From positions 1 to 64,000 of the forward strand of contig JBFFEY010000011.1 in NCBI GenBank assembly GCA_041558415.1: 64,000 bases of DNA. Direction: 5' to 3'. Under the pieces are notes generated by a model. It had not been told where the DNA came from. It saw only the letters and a program-made list of their open reading frames with translations, and ran no database searches. This DNA is from SG8-39 sp041558415. GTDB taxonomy: Bacteria; Pseudomonadota; Gammaproteobacteria; Burkholderiales; SG8-39. This document shows, piece after piece, positions 1-8,131 of this stretch. Positions within the stretch are counted from its first letter, which is position 1. Each line of letters begins with the position of its first letter. Position numbers and translations under genes: made by a program.

Positions 1-624
1 GCACCCGCGCAGCCCGCGCCACCCGCGAAAGCCGAGCCGCCCGCGACACCCGAGCCGCCCGCGAAACCCGCGCCACCGACGCCGATAGCCGCTGCGCAGC
101 CCGCGAAACCCGCGTCGCCGGTCGCCACCCCGCCGGCCCAGCCAGCGAAGCCGGCGCCTTCGCCCGCCCAGACGGCTGCACCCGCGAAGCCTACGCCCGC
201 GCCGCAGCCGGAGCGCAAACCCGCTGCGGTCGCCGCGGCACAGAAGCCCCCCCTGCCGCCGAAGTCCGCAGGCGAGTCCGATCCGGAAGCCGAGGCCCTA
301 GGCATGGTCAAATCTTGGGCGCGTGCCTGGTCGACCAAGGACGTGGAGGCGTACCTGTCGTTCTATGCCGCGGAGTTCAAAACCCCGGGCGGTGTGCCGC
401 GCGCCGACTGGGAGGCGACGCGTCGCGCACGGGTAATCGGCCCGAGCAGCATCCAGGTATCGATCCGCGGGGCCAAGGTCGTGCGGCGCGACGCGCAGCG
501 CGTCGCGGTGACCTTCGAGCAGCGCTACCGCTCGGACCGGTTTCAGGGGCGCACGCGCAAGACGCTCGAGCTGCTCCGCGTGGGCGATGATTGGCGCATC
601 GTCGAAGAAGTGGTGAAGAAGTGA
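1..624 (+). CDS. Pro/Ala-rich protein with C-terminal NTF2-like (Csd6-type) domain, 5' end missing
   Basis: The reading frame is open from base 1, so the gene starts before the window; 207 residues are visible. Residues 1 to about 95 are a low-complexity Ala/Pro/Lys linker, typical of a periplasmic spacer. Residues 102-207 form a compact domain resembling the NTF2-like C-terminal domain found on Csd6-like L,D-transpeptidases. The next gene ends in a related domain: compare the W..AW..KDVEAYL pattern here with W..RDAKRYL there. The stop codon TGA shares a base with the ATG of the transpeptidase, so the two are translationally coupled. A role with the transpeptidase in peptidoglycan is inferred from context only; the missing N-terminus may carry TPRs or a membrane anchor. 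Confidence 0.7.
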   Translation, partial: APAQPAPPAKAEPPATPEPPAKPAPPTPIAAAQPAKPASPVATPPAQPAKPAPSPAQTAAPAKPTPAPQPERKPAAVAAAQKPPLPPKSAGESDPEAEALGMVKSWARAWSTKDVEAYLSFYAAEFKTPGGVPRADWEATRRARVIGPSSIQVSIRGAKVVRRDAQRVAVTFEQRYRSDRFQGRTRKTLELLRVGDDWRIVEEVVKK

Positions 625-1952
625 TGTCGCCGTCCTCGCTGCGTCGACCGAAACTGGCGCTCGCCGGCGCCGCATTCGCGACGCTCGCGCTGTGCGTTGG
701 CGCCTATGTCGCGGCAAAGGACCAGCGCCTCGAGCCGGCGCGGGATGCGAACAGCCAGCGTCTCAGCAGCGGCCCGCTGCTCGCCGCCGCCCCGGTCAGC
801 ACCACCGCCACGTCCGCCCTGGTCGCGCGGGCCGCGCAGCGCGCGCCGTCGCGCGCGCTCGAACAAAAGCTGGCGGAAATCATCGAAGCGATCCGCCGCG
901 ACGAACTCGACGCGGCGATGCGCAAGGTCGAGACGCTGATCGCCCGGCATCCGACCTTCCGTCTCGCGCACCTCATCCGTGGCGACCTGCTGCGTGCGCG
1001 CGCACAGCCGCTGCGCACCTTCGGCGACGTGAGCAAGACCGCGCCGCAGGAAGCAGTCGAAGCGCTGCGCAGCGAGGCGCTCGCCCGCCTGCACGCGCTG
1101 CGCGAGCCGCCGAAAGACGGTCTTGTGCCGCGCTACATCCTGAAGCTGCACGCGGGACAGCGCAACGCGATCGTCATCGATTCCCGTCGCGCCCGGCTGT
1201 TCGTGTTCGAGAACGTCGACGATCAGCCGCGTCTGGTCACCGACTACTACGTCACCATCGGCAAGGGCGGGGTCGAGAAGACGCGCGAGGGCGACCAGAA
1301 GACGCCGATCGGCGTTTATCACGTGACCGCCAATCTGCCGCGCAGCAAGCTCACCGACTTCTACGGTGCAGGCGCGTTTCCGATCAATTACCCGAACGCC
1401 TGGGATCGGCGCCTCGGGCGAAACGGCTACGGCATCTGGTTGCACGGTACGCCGTCGGACACCTACAGCCGCCCGCCGCGCGCGAGCGACGGCTGCATCG
1501 TACTGTCGAACCCCGACCTTGAGACGGTCAGCAGCCAAGTGCAGATCGGCCACACGCCCGTCATCATCAGCGACGAGATCGAGTGGATTTCCGCGGAAGC
1601 ACTGGCGCGCGAGCGGCGCACGCTCGAGGATGCCCTCGAGGCCTGGCGGCGGGATTGGGAAAGCCGCGACGCGAAGCGCTACCTGGCCCATTATTCGCAG
1701 CACTTCAAGGCCGGCGATCAGGACTACGCTGCCTGGGCTGCGCACAAGCGGCGCGTAAACGCCTCAAAACAATGGATCCGCGTGACGCTCGGCAGCACCG
1801 CGATGTTCCGCTATCCGCGCGAGCGCGACTTCGTCGTTGTGGCGTTCGATCAGGATTACCGCTCCAGCAACCTTTCGGCCCGCATACGCAAGGTGCAGTA
1901 CTGGGTGCGCGAAGAGGGTCGCTGGAAGATCATCTACGAGGGCGCCGCCTGA
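624..1952 (+). CDS. L,D-transpeptidase (YkuD fold) with C-terminal NTF2-like domain
   Basis: A 442-residue protein starting at the ATG that overlaps the previous stop. An N-terminal hydrophobic segment (about residues 9-30) should export or anchor it. The YkuD catalytic domain covers about residues 170-320. It contains the family signature: His274 in LHGTP, then SDGC with the expected nucleophile Cys291. The last ~105 residues are an NTF2-like domain, as in Csd6-type enzymes. Enzymes of this family cross-link peptidoglycan, attach lipoproteins to it, or trim tetrapeptides; which of these applies cannot be decided from sequence. It probably forms an operon with the upstream gene. Confidence 0.88.
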   Translation: MSPSSLRRPKLALAGAAFATLALCVGAYVAAKDQRLEPARDANSQRLSSGPLLAAAPVSTTATSALVARAAQRAPSRALEQKLAEIIEAIRRDELDAAMRKVETLIARHPTFRLAHLIRGDLLRARAQPLRTFGDVSKTAPQEAVEALRSEALARLHALREPPKDGLVPRYILKLHAGQRNAIVIDSRRARLFVFENVDDQPRLVTDYYVTIGKGGVEKTREGDQKTPIGVYHVTANLPRSKLTDFYGAGAFPINYPNAWDRRLGRNGYGIWLHGTPSDTYSRPPRASDGCIVLSNPDLETVSSQVQIGHTPVIISDEIEWISAEALARERRTLEDALEAWRRDWESRDAKRYLAHYSQHFKAGDQDYAAWAAHKRRVNASKQWIRVTLGSTAMFRYPRERDFVVVAFDQDYRSSNLSARIRKVQYWVREEGRWKIIYEGAA

Positions 1953-1990
1953 CGTGCGTCCGGGCAATGTCTTGAGCGAGGTGTAACCTC

Positions 1991-2587
1991 ATGAAGCTGT
2001 CGCATCTCTGCAAATCCGTTCTCGCGATTTGGACGGCGGCCGCAACCCCGGGGGCTTTGGCCGCCGACCCACAGGTCGATATGAAAACGAGCCTTGGCAC
2101 GATCCGCCTGACGCTCTATCCGGAAAAGGCGCCGAAGACGGTCGCCAACTTCCTGCAGTACGTCGCCGACGGCCATTACAACGGCACGCTGTTCCACCGC
2201 GTCATCGACGGCTTCATGATCCAGGGCGGCGGCTTCGACGGCACGCTGCGACAGAAGCCGACCCGCGCGCCGATTCCGAACGAGGCGCGCGGCGGCGTCG
2301 AAGGCGGCCTGAAGAACGCCGTCGGCACCATCGCCATGGCGCGCACGGCGAACCCGGATTCGGCCACGGCACAGTTCTTCATCAATGTGGCCGACAACAG
2401 CTTCCTCAACTGGGGTGATCCGCGCGGCGACGGTCACGGCTACGCCGTGTTCGGCAAGGTGACTGCCGGCATGGACGTGGTCAACAAGATCGCGCAGACC
2501 GCGACTGGCCCAGGCGGGTCCTTTCCGAGCGACGTGCCGAAGACGCCGGTGATCATCGAATCGGCCAGCGTCATCGGCGCGCAGTAG
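1991..2587 (+). CDS. ppiA: Periplasmic cyclophilin-type peptidyl-prolyl cis-trans isomerase
   Basis: A 198-residue protein with a cleavable signal peptide (residues 1 to about 25, ending GALAA). A full cyclophilin domain follows, including FHRVIDGFMIQGGG and the QFFINV segment with active-site positions. It should catalyse proline isomerisation during folding of exported proteins. The signal peptide separates it from cytoplasmic PpiB. It lies 38 bases after the transpeptidase and on the same strand; a shared transcript is possible. Confidence 0.9.
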   Translation: MKLSHLCKSVLAIWTAAATPGALAADPQVDMKTSLGTIRLTLYPEKAPKTVANFLQYVADGHYNGTLFHRVIDGFMIQGGGFDGTLRQKPTRAPIPNEARGGVEGGLKNAVGTIAMARTANPDSATAQFFINVADNSFLNWGDPRGDGHGYAVFGKVTAGMDVVNKIAQTATGPGGSFPSDVPKTPVIIESASVIGAQ

Positions 2588-2630
2588 ATCGCAGCGCAGC
2601 GCCGGCGCGCCGCGCAGCGCGCCTTCGATC

Positions 2631-3365
2631 ATGTCGCGCAGGCTGTTCATCTCCGACCTGCACCTGTCGAGCGACCAGCCGCAGGTCAGCGCGCAGCTGT
2701 TCCACTTTCTTGCCAGCGAGGCGCGTGACGCCGAGGCGCTCTACATCCTGGGCGACCTGTTCGAAGTCTGGCTCGGCGACGATGCGATGGAGGCACCGGA
2801 CGGTGATCCCCTGGCGCGCGAAGTCGCCGACGCGCTGCGCGCCGTGCGCGACACAGGCACCGAAATCCTGCTGATGCACGGCAACCGCGACTTCCTGCTC
2901 GGTGAGCGCTTCGCGCAGGCCTGCGGCGCGCGCCTGATCGAGGATCCCACGCTGCTGTCGTTGGGGAACGAAACCTGGGCGTTGATGCACGGCGACACGC
3001 TGTGCACCGAAGACCACGCATACCAGAAGTTCCGCGCGCTGGCACGCTCACGGCAATTCCAGGAAGAGTTCCTGTCGAAGCCGCTTGCGGAACGGCGTGC
3101 GCTGGCCCAGGCCTATCGCGCGAAGAGCGAGCAGGTGAAGCGCGCGACGCCGGAGGAGATCATGGACGTCACGCCGAGCGCGGTGGAGGCGGTCTTCCGC
3201 CGCCACGCGGCCTCGTGCCTGATTCACGGCCACACCCACCGCCCCGCGACCCATCATTACGAGGTCGACGGCCGCCACTGCGAACGCTGGGTCCTGCCGG
3301 ACTGGGATCGCAGCGGCGGCTACCTCGTCGCCGAGCACGCGACGCTGCGCCTGAAGCGCCTCTGA
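2631..3365 (+). CDS. lpxH: UDP-2,3-diacylglucosamine diphosphatase LpxH
   Basis: A 244-residue metallophosphoesterase, the usual LpxH length. Metal-binding motifs appear in order: DLH (Asp9, His11), GDLFE (Asp42), GNRD (Asn85) and HGHTHRP near the C-terminus. LpxH cleaves the pyrophosphate of UDP-2,3-diacylglucosamine to give lipid X in lipid A synthesis at the inner face of the cytoplasmic membrane. It is the last gene of the short plus-strand group and converges tail-to-tail with the following gene only two bases away, with no obvious terminator. Confidence 0.95.
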   Translation: MSRRLFISDLHLSSDQPQVSAQLFHFLASEARDAEALYILGDLFEVWLGDDAMEAPDGDPLAREVADALRAVRDTGTEILLMHGNRDFLLGERFAQACGARLIEDPTLLSLGNETWALMHGDTLCTEDHAYQKFRALARSRQFQEEFLSKPLAERRALAQAYRAKSEQVKRATPEEIMDVTPSAVEAVFRRHAASCLIHGHTHRPATHHYEVDGRHCERWVLPDWDRSGGYLVAEHATLRLKRL

Positions 3366-3366
3366 G

Positions 3367-4098
3367 CTAGCCGCGGCGCAGGCGCCGGAAGGTCGCCTCC
3401 GCCGCGCCGTCCTCGCAGTTCAGCCGGTAAACCTCGCGTGCGATGGCGTCGAGCTCCGGCGTCGTCGCATGCCGGCCGAAAAAGCGCTTCGTCGCGCGCA
3501 CCGATCCTTCGGGCAGCGCGGCCAGACGGTGCGCAACTTCACGTGCCCGCGCCAGGGTCGCCTGCGGCGACACGGCCTCGTCCGCGAGCCCGAGGCGCGC
3601 CGCTTCGGCGCCGCGCAGGGCCGCTTCGCCCCAGACCAGCCGGCGCGCGCGCGCCACGCTAACCCGCGCCATCAGCGCCTCGAGTCCCCAGGGCGGGAAG
3701 AAGCCGAGTTCGACTTCGGGCAGACGCCAGAGCGCGTCCGCCGCCGTGATGACGACGTCGCAACCGATCGCCAGCATGAGGCCGCCGCCGAGCGCGAAGC
3801 CATGCACCGCCGCCACCACCGGGCGCTCGAGCTGCGCCAGGCGCTGCATCAGCAGCGCCTTGCGTGCGGCGATCGCCACGCGCGCCTCGAGATCCACGCA
3901 CGCCATCTCCTTCACGTCGCTGCCGGCGCAAAACCCGGCGCCGCTGCCGTGCAGCAGCAGCGCCGCGGGCGGTGTTTCCTGCGCCGCTGCCTCCAGCGCG
4001 GCCAGCAGCTGCTCGGTGGTGTCGAGGTCCAGCGCGTTGCGCACCTGGGGGCGATCGAGCACCAGCTCGCGCACGCACCCGTCGTCGACGATCTTCAT
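3367..4098 (-). CDS. Enoyl-CoA hydratase/isomerase family protein
   Basis: A 243-residue crotonase-fold protein starting MKIVDDG. The two oxyanion-hole segments are recognisable: AGFCAGSDVKEM around residue 65 and HGFALGGGLM around residue 105. The family hydrates or isomerises acyl-CoA thioesters; the substrate is unknown. Its ATG lies 4 bases after the metZ stop, so it is probably cotranscribed with metZ and would then fall under the same riboswitch. The metabolic link to methionine synthesis is not obvious. Confidence 0.85.
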   Translation of the reverse strand: MKIVDDGCVRELVLDRPQVRNALDLDTTEQLLAALEAAAQETPPAALLLHGSGAGFCAGSDVKEMACVDLEARVAIAARKALLMQRLAQLERPVVAAVHGFALGGGLMLAIGCDVVITAADALWRLPEVELGFFPPWGLEALMARVSVARARRLVWGEAALRGAEAARLGLADEAVSPQATLARAREVAHRLAALPEGSVRATKRFFGRHATTPELDAIAREVYRLNCEDGAAEATFRRLRRG

Positions 4099-4102
4099 GA
4101 CT

Positions 4103-5278
4103 TCACCCCGACAGCCCTCGCGCCAGGTCGGCGCACAGGTCAGCCGGCGCCTCGAGGCCGACCGCGACCCGCAGCAGGCCTTCACCGATGCCCGCCGCGG
4201 CACGCGCCTCGGCGCTGATGCGGCCGTGCGTGGTGGTCGCCGGGTGCGTAATCGTCGACTTGACGTCGCCCAGGTTGGCGGTGATCGAGAGCAGGCGTGT
4301 CGCGTCGACCACGCGCCAGGCCGCCTCGCGCCCGCCCTTGACGTCGAACGCCACCACCGCACCGGCTGCCTTCTGCTGGCGCTTCGCCAGCACGTGTTGC
4401 GGGTGCGATTCGAGCCCCGGGTAATACACGCGCTCGATCCCGGGATGGGCCTCGAGCCAGCGCGCGACGACCAGCGCATTGGCCGATTGCGCCTGCATGC
4501 GCAGCGTCAGCGTTTCGAGGCCTTTCAGGATGACCCAAGCATTGAACGGTGACAGCGTGGGCCCGGCCGCGCGCAGGAAGGCAAACACGCCGTCCATGAC
4601 CAGCGCGCGCGGTCCGACGACGGCACCGCCCAGTACACGCCCCTGACCGTCCAGATACTTGGTCGCCGAGTGCACCACCAAGTCCGCGCCAAGTTCGAGC
4701 GGGCGCTGCAGCGCCGGCGTGCAGAAGCAATTGTCGACCACCAGCGTTGCGCCGACGCGCTTCGCCACCGCGGCGATGGCCGCGATGTCGGCGACCTCGG
4801 TAAGCGGATTGGAGGGCGTTTCGAGGAAGAACATGCGGGTGTTGGGACGCACCGCGGCCGACCAGGCCTCGCGCTCATGGCCCCGCACGAAGCTGGTTTC
4901 GATGCCGAAACGCGCCAGAACCGTGCCGAACAGCTGCACGGTCGCACCAAAGACGGCACTCGAGCAGACGACATGATCGCCCTGCTTCAGCAGCGCCATC
5001 GCGGCGGCGAGAATCGCCGACATGCCCGAAGCCGTCGCCACGCAGGCTTCGGCACCCTCGAGAGCGGCAAGACGGTCCTGCAGCATCGACACGGTGGGAT
5101 TGCTGAAGCGCGAGTAGACGAAACCGTCTTCGGCGCCCGCAAAGCGCGCCGCGGCCTGGGCAGCGCTGTCGAAGACGAAGCTGGAGGTGAGAAACAGCGC
5201 CTCGGCGTGCTCGTTGAATTCCGTGCGGACCTGGCCGGCCCGCACGCCGAGGGTTGCAAGCTCGAAAGTGTCTTTCAT
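4103..5278 (-). CDS. metZ: O-succinylhomoserine sulfhydrylase MetZ
   Basis: A 391-residue PLP enzyme of the Cys/Met metabolism family. The PLP-binding lysine is Lys207 in SATKYLDGQG. MetZ joins O-succinylhomoserine and sulfide to give homocysteine in methionine synthesis. The start MKDTFE follows a strong Shine-Dalgarno (AGGAAGG) and fits homologues better than an upstream in-frame start that would run through the terminator hairpin. The leader holds a sigma-70-like promoter, a SAM-II-type aptamer and an intrinsic terminator, so expression should fall when SAM is abundant. The position behind purF is conserved in many proteobacteria. Confidence 0.93.
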   Translation of the reverse strand: MKDTFELATLGVRAGQVRTEFNEHAEALFLTSSFVFDSAAQAAARFAGAEDGFVYSRFSNPTVSMLQDRLAALEGAEACVATASGMSAILAAAMALLKQGDHVVCSSAVFGATVQLFGTVLARFGIETSFVRGHEREAWSAAVRPNTRMFFLETPSNPLTEVADIAAIAAVAKRVGATLVVDNCFCTPALQRPLELGADLVVHSATKYLDGQGRVLGGAVVGPRALVMDGVFAFLRAAGPTLSPFNAWVILKGLETLTLRMQAQSANALVVARWLEAHPGIERVYYPGLESHPQHVLAKRQQKAAGAVVAFDVKGGREAAWRVVDATRLLSITANLGDVKSTITHPATTTHGRISAEARAAAGIGEGLLRVAVGLEAPADLCADLARGLSG

Positions 5279-5303
5279 GATCCCTTCCTCGGCTTGCAGG
5301 CAC

Positions 5304-5333
5304 AAAAAAACCCGGCTGCGGCGACCGGGTTTT
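5304..5333 (-). terminator. Rho-independent terminator in the metZ leader
   Basis: On the minus strand an AAAACCCGG / CCGGGTTTT stem (5325-5333 with 5307-5315) encloses a 9-base loop and runs into seven consecutive T residues (5304-5310). It lies 9 bases downstream of the SAM-II-like aptamer and 25 bases upstream of the metZ ATG. That position suggests a riboswitch expression platform rather than a plain purF terminator. The hairpin loop (CGCCGCA, 5317-5323) could pair with TGCGGGCG in the aptamer (5363-5370, one bulge) as an antiterminator; that pairing is inferred. Confidence 0.85.
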
Positions 5334-5342
5334 CTCGGCACG

Positions 5343-5390
5343 CTTTAGCAGCATTTTTTACGCGCCCGCAAGCTGTGTTCAAATCGGCGC
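5343..5390 (-). promoter_or_regulatory. SAM-II-type riboswitch aptamer upstream of metZ
   Basis: Read on the minus strand, the leader carries the ordered blocks GCGCC, GATTTG, CTTGC, GGGCGCGTAAAAAATG and GCTAAAG. These match, block for block and with near-identical spacing, the SAM-II (metA motif) aptamer as remembered. P1 is GCGCC (5386-5390) with GGCGC (5362-5366). CAGC inside its loop (5372-5375) can pair with downstream GCTG (5349-5352), giving an H-type pseudoknot. The aptamer begins at the predicted transcription start and precedes a terminator and metZ. SAM-II binds S-adenosylmethionine and normally turns methionine genes off. Confidence 0.8.
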
Positions 5391-5397
5391 AGCGCAC

Positions 5398-5426
5398 ATT
5401 GTAGCGGCAGTGCGCCGCGGCGCCAA
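5398..5426 (-). promoter_or_regulatory. Sigma-70-type promoter of the metZ leader
   Basis: On the minus strand TTGGCG (5421-5426) and TACAAT (5398-5403) are separated by exactly 17 bases. Transcription would start near 5391, one base before the SAM-II-like aptamer. Confidence 0.75.
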
Positions 5427-5456
5427 GCCGGACGGGACGATCGCGCGGCAGCCGCG

Positions 5457-6977
5457 CTAGGAGGCAGTGACCAGGTTGAGGTCGAGCTGTGGGCCTTCGT
5501 CGCCCTCAAGCGTATCGCGCGCCGCGTCGCGCCGCAGCTCGATGGATTCCAGGTAATCGCTCGTCACGTCGCCGGTGATGTAGTGACCGTCGAAGCACGA
5601 GGTTTCGAAGCGCGCCAGGCGCGGATTGACGGCACGCACCGCCGCTTTCAACGCCTCAAGGTCCTGGTAGATCAGTGCATCGGCACCGATCTCGCGGTTG
5701 ACCTCCTCGTCGCTGCGATGCGCGCCGATCAGCTCGGAGCGCGTTGGCATGTCGATGCCGTACACGTTCGGAAAGCGCACCGGCGGCGCCGCCGAGGCGA
5801 AGAACACCTTGCGCGCGCCGGATTCGCGGGCCATCTGCACGATCTCGCGGCTGGTGGTGCCACGCACGATCGAGTCATCCACCAGCAGCACGTTCTTGCC
5901 CTTGAACTCCATCGCCATCGCGTTCAGCTTCTGCCGCACCGAACGTCGCCGCACGGCCTGACCGGGCATGATGAAGGTGCGGCCGATGTAGCGGTTCTTT
6001 ACGAAGCCTTCGCGGTAGGGCACGCCGAGCCCGAGCGCCAGCTGCAGCGCCGCCGGGCGGCTCGAGTCCGGGATCGGGATGACGACGTCAACGTCGAGCT
6101 GCGCGTACTGCCGGCGAATCTTCTCGGCGAGCATTTCGCCCATCTTGAGCCGCGTCTCGTAGACCGAGGCGCCGTCGATCACCGAGTCCGGTCGCGCGAG
6201 GTAGACGTACTCGAAGATGCAGGGATTCAGGCTGTGCGCCGGCGCGCACTGCTGGCTGAACAGGTTGCCCTGCTCGTCAATGAGCACTGCCTCGCCCGGC
6301 GCGATGTCGCGCAGCACGCGGAAACCGAGCGCGTCGACCGCCACGGACTCCGAGGACACGATGTACTCGGTGCCCTCGCGCGTTTCGTTGTAACCGATCA
6401 CCGCCGGCCGGATGCCGTAGGGGTCGCGGAACGCCAGCAGCCCGTAACCGGCGATCATGGCGACCACCGCGTATGCGCCGCGGCAGCGGCGGTGCACGTT
6501 CGCCACCGCCGAAAAGATGGTCTGCGGATCGAGTCGCAATCGCACGGAGGTCTGTTCGAGCTCGTGCGCCAGCACGTTGAGCAGGACCTCGGAATCCGAG
6601 TTCGTGTTGATGTGCCGCAGGTCCTGGCGGAACATCTCGTCCATCAACTGATCGGCATTCGTCAGGTTGCCGTTGTGGCCCAGCACGAGGCCAAAGGGCG
6701 AATTGACGTAAAACGGCTGCGATTCCGCCGAATTGTGTGCCGAGCCCGCGGTCGGATAGCGGCAGTGCGCGATACCGATGTTGCCCGGCAGCGAGCGCAT
6801 GTTGCGCGTGCGGAACACGTCGCGCACCATGCCCCCGCCCTTCTGCATGTGGAAAGTCTTGCGCTCGGCGGTGACGATGCCGGCGGCGTCCTGGCCGCGG
6901 TGCTGCAGCAACAGCAGCCCGTCGTAGAGCAGCTGGTTAACCGGGGAACGCGCAACGATTCCGAGTATCCCGCACAT
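5457..6977 (-). CDS. purF: Amidophosphoribosyltransferase PurF
   Basis: A 506-residue enzyme of the first committed step of purine synthesis, transferring glutamine amide nitrogen to PRPP to form phosphoribosylamine. The N-terminus MCGILGI places the Ntn nucleophile at Cys2, so no propeptide is needed. The glutaminase domain occupies about residues 2-240. The C-terminal phosphoribosyltransferase domain contains the PRPP loop VLLVDDSIVRGTTS. It is the last gene of the trpF-to-purF block, 58 bases after cvpA. Confidence 0.97.
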   Translation of the reverse strand: MCGILGIVARSPVNQLLYDGLLLLQHRGQDAAGIVTAERKTFHMQKGGGMVRDVFRTRNMRSLPGNIGIAHCRYPTAGSAHNSAESQPFYVNSPFGLVLGHNGNLTNADQLMDEMFRQDLRHINTNSDSEVLLNVLAHELEQTSVRLRLDPQTIFSAVANVHRRCRGAYAVVAMIAGYGLLAFRDPYGIRPAVIGYNETREGTEYIVSSESVAVDALGFRVLRDIAPGEAVLIDEQGNLFSQQCAPAHSLNPCIFEYVYLARPDSVIDGASVYETRLKMGEMLAEKIRRQYAQLDVDVVIPIPDSSRPAALQLALGLGVPYREGFVKNRYIGRTFIMPGQAVRRRSVRQKLNAMAMEFKGKNVLLVDDSIVRGTTSREIVQMARESGARKVFFASAAPPVRFPNVYGIDMPTRSELIGAHRSDEEVNREIGADALIYQDLEALKAAVRAVNPRLARFETSCFDGHYITGDVTSDYLESIELRRDAARDTLEGDEGPQLDLNLVTAS

Positions 6978-7035
6978 GCCGATCGCCTAGCGTGTATTCG
7001 CGCACTGCGCGCCCGCGAGCGCTGCGTCCGAAGCA

Positions 7036-7527
7036 TCAATCATAGCGCAGGCGCGCAGCGAAGGTCTGCGGCAGCCAGGGTTTTACAGTCATTGCGGCCC
7101 GCGCGAGTGGCGCGCCCGCAACCGAATCGCGCCACAGCGGCTGCTGCGGCAGGGCCGTCAGCCCGGCCAGCAGGGCAAACGCCAGCACGATGAGGGCGCC
7201 CCGCGCAATGCCGAACAGGGAGCCGAGCGTGCGGTCGAGTCCGCCGAGACCGATCGCATGCACGATCTTCGAGAGCACCAGACCGAGCAGGGTCGCCACC
7301 GCGAGCGCGCCGATGAACACGGCGAGGAAGGCGACCAGCACGCGTAGCTCGGGCGAGGGTATGGATTCCGGCATGGTCTCGCCGAGCGGACCAGCAAACA
7401 GGTTGGCGGCAAGAAAGGCGATGATCCAGCCGAGGATGGAGATGATCTCGCGCACCAGCCCGCGCCAGGCTCCCCAGATCAATGACACCACCACGACGCC
7501 GAGGACCCCGTAGTCGAGCCAGGTCAT
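7036..7527 (-). CDS. cvpA: CvpA family inner-membrane protein
   Basis: A 163-residue protein with four predicted membrane segments (about residues 5-25, 28-48, 65-88 and 105-125), the normal CvpA plan. CvpA is required for colicin V production in E. coli and for envelope homeostasis; its molecular activity is not established. The start MTWLDYG was chosen over an upstream frame extension that would overlap the SPOR gene. Its position directly before purF is conserved in proteobacteria. Confidence 0.92.
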   Translation of the reverse strand: MTWLDYGVLGVVVVSLIWGAWRGLVREIISILGWIIAFLAANLFAGPLGETMPESIPSPELRVLVAFLAVFIGALAVATLLGLVLSKIVHAIGLGGLDRTLGSLFGIARGALIVLAFALLAGLTALPQQPLWRDSVAGAPLARAAMTVKPWLPQTFAARLRYD

Positions 7528-7534
7528 CCCGTCG

Positions 7535-8131
7535 TCAGGACCTCTCGATGACTTTGCCCGGCTTGAGGCCCATGCCCTTGAGCTTCTCCTGGGCACGGTC
7601 GGCCGCGGCACGGTTCGCGAACGGGCCGACGCGCACCCGGGTCACGGGTCCCTGCGCGGAGGCAATCGGCTCCGTGTAATACGGTATCTTCGCGGCGGCG
7701 AGCCGCTCGGTGAGCGCCTTGACCTTGTCTGGATCGGCGAGCGCCGCGACCGGCACGACGAACTCGACGCCGCGCAGCGCCGCTTCTGCGCGCGCCCGCT
7801 CCGCCGATTCGCTGCGTGGCGCCGTCTTCGGTTCCGCGCGCTTCGGCGCCGCTTCGACCTTCGCCTGTGGCGCAGCCGGCGCCGGCTTGGCACTCTCCGT
7901 CGCCGCGGCGCTCGGTGCGGGCGCAGGCGCAGGCGGCGTCTCCAGCTTCGGCGTGAACTTGGCGTCGTCCTCGGGCGGGATGCGCACGCTCACGGTCGGT
8001 TCGGTCTGGCGCGGCTCGCTGTCAAACACCATCGGCAGCACGATCACCGCGAGTAGGACGAGGGCCACGGCGCCGACCAGCCGGCGACGGCTGCGACGCT
8101 TCAGGGTATTCACATCCAGAGCTTCAGCCAT
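7535..8131 (-). CDS. dedD: SPOR-domain protein (DedD-like)
   Basis: A 198-residue protein with a short basic cytoplasmic tail, one membrane segment (about residues 20-38), a Pro/Ala/Lys-rich periplasmic linker and a C-terminal SPOR domain (about 118-196, ending RVRVGPFANR then GLKPGKV). SPOR domains bind glycan strands lacking stem peptides at the division site; DedD helps septal constriction. The start MAEALDV overlaps the folC stop by 8 bases. Position between folC and cvpA supports the DedD name. Confidence 0.88.
   Translation of the reverse strand: MAEALDVNTLKRRSRRRLVGAVALVLLAVIVLPMVFDSEPRQTEPTVSVRIPPEDDAKFTPKLETPPAPAPAPSAAATESAKPAPAAPQAKVEAAPKRAEPKTAPRSESAERARAEAALRGVEFVVPVAALADPDKVKALTERLAAAKIPYYTEPIASAQGPVTRVRVGPFANRAAADRAQEKLKGMGLKPGKVIERS

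Noticed and set aside
543..1745. Long antisense ORFs here and opposite most genes (for example 9193-10299, 19450-20949, 50341-53028)
   Set aside because: High-GC DNA gives long open antisense frames; their products are low-complexity Arg/Ala-rich and the sense genes have clear motifs.
5304..5333. Hairpin as simple purF terminator
   Set aside because: A strong promoter and a SAM-II-like aptamer lie between purF and the hairpin, so it belongs mainly to the metZ leader.
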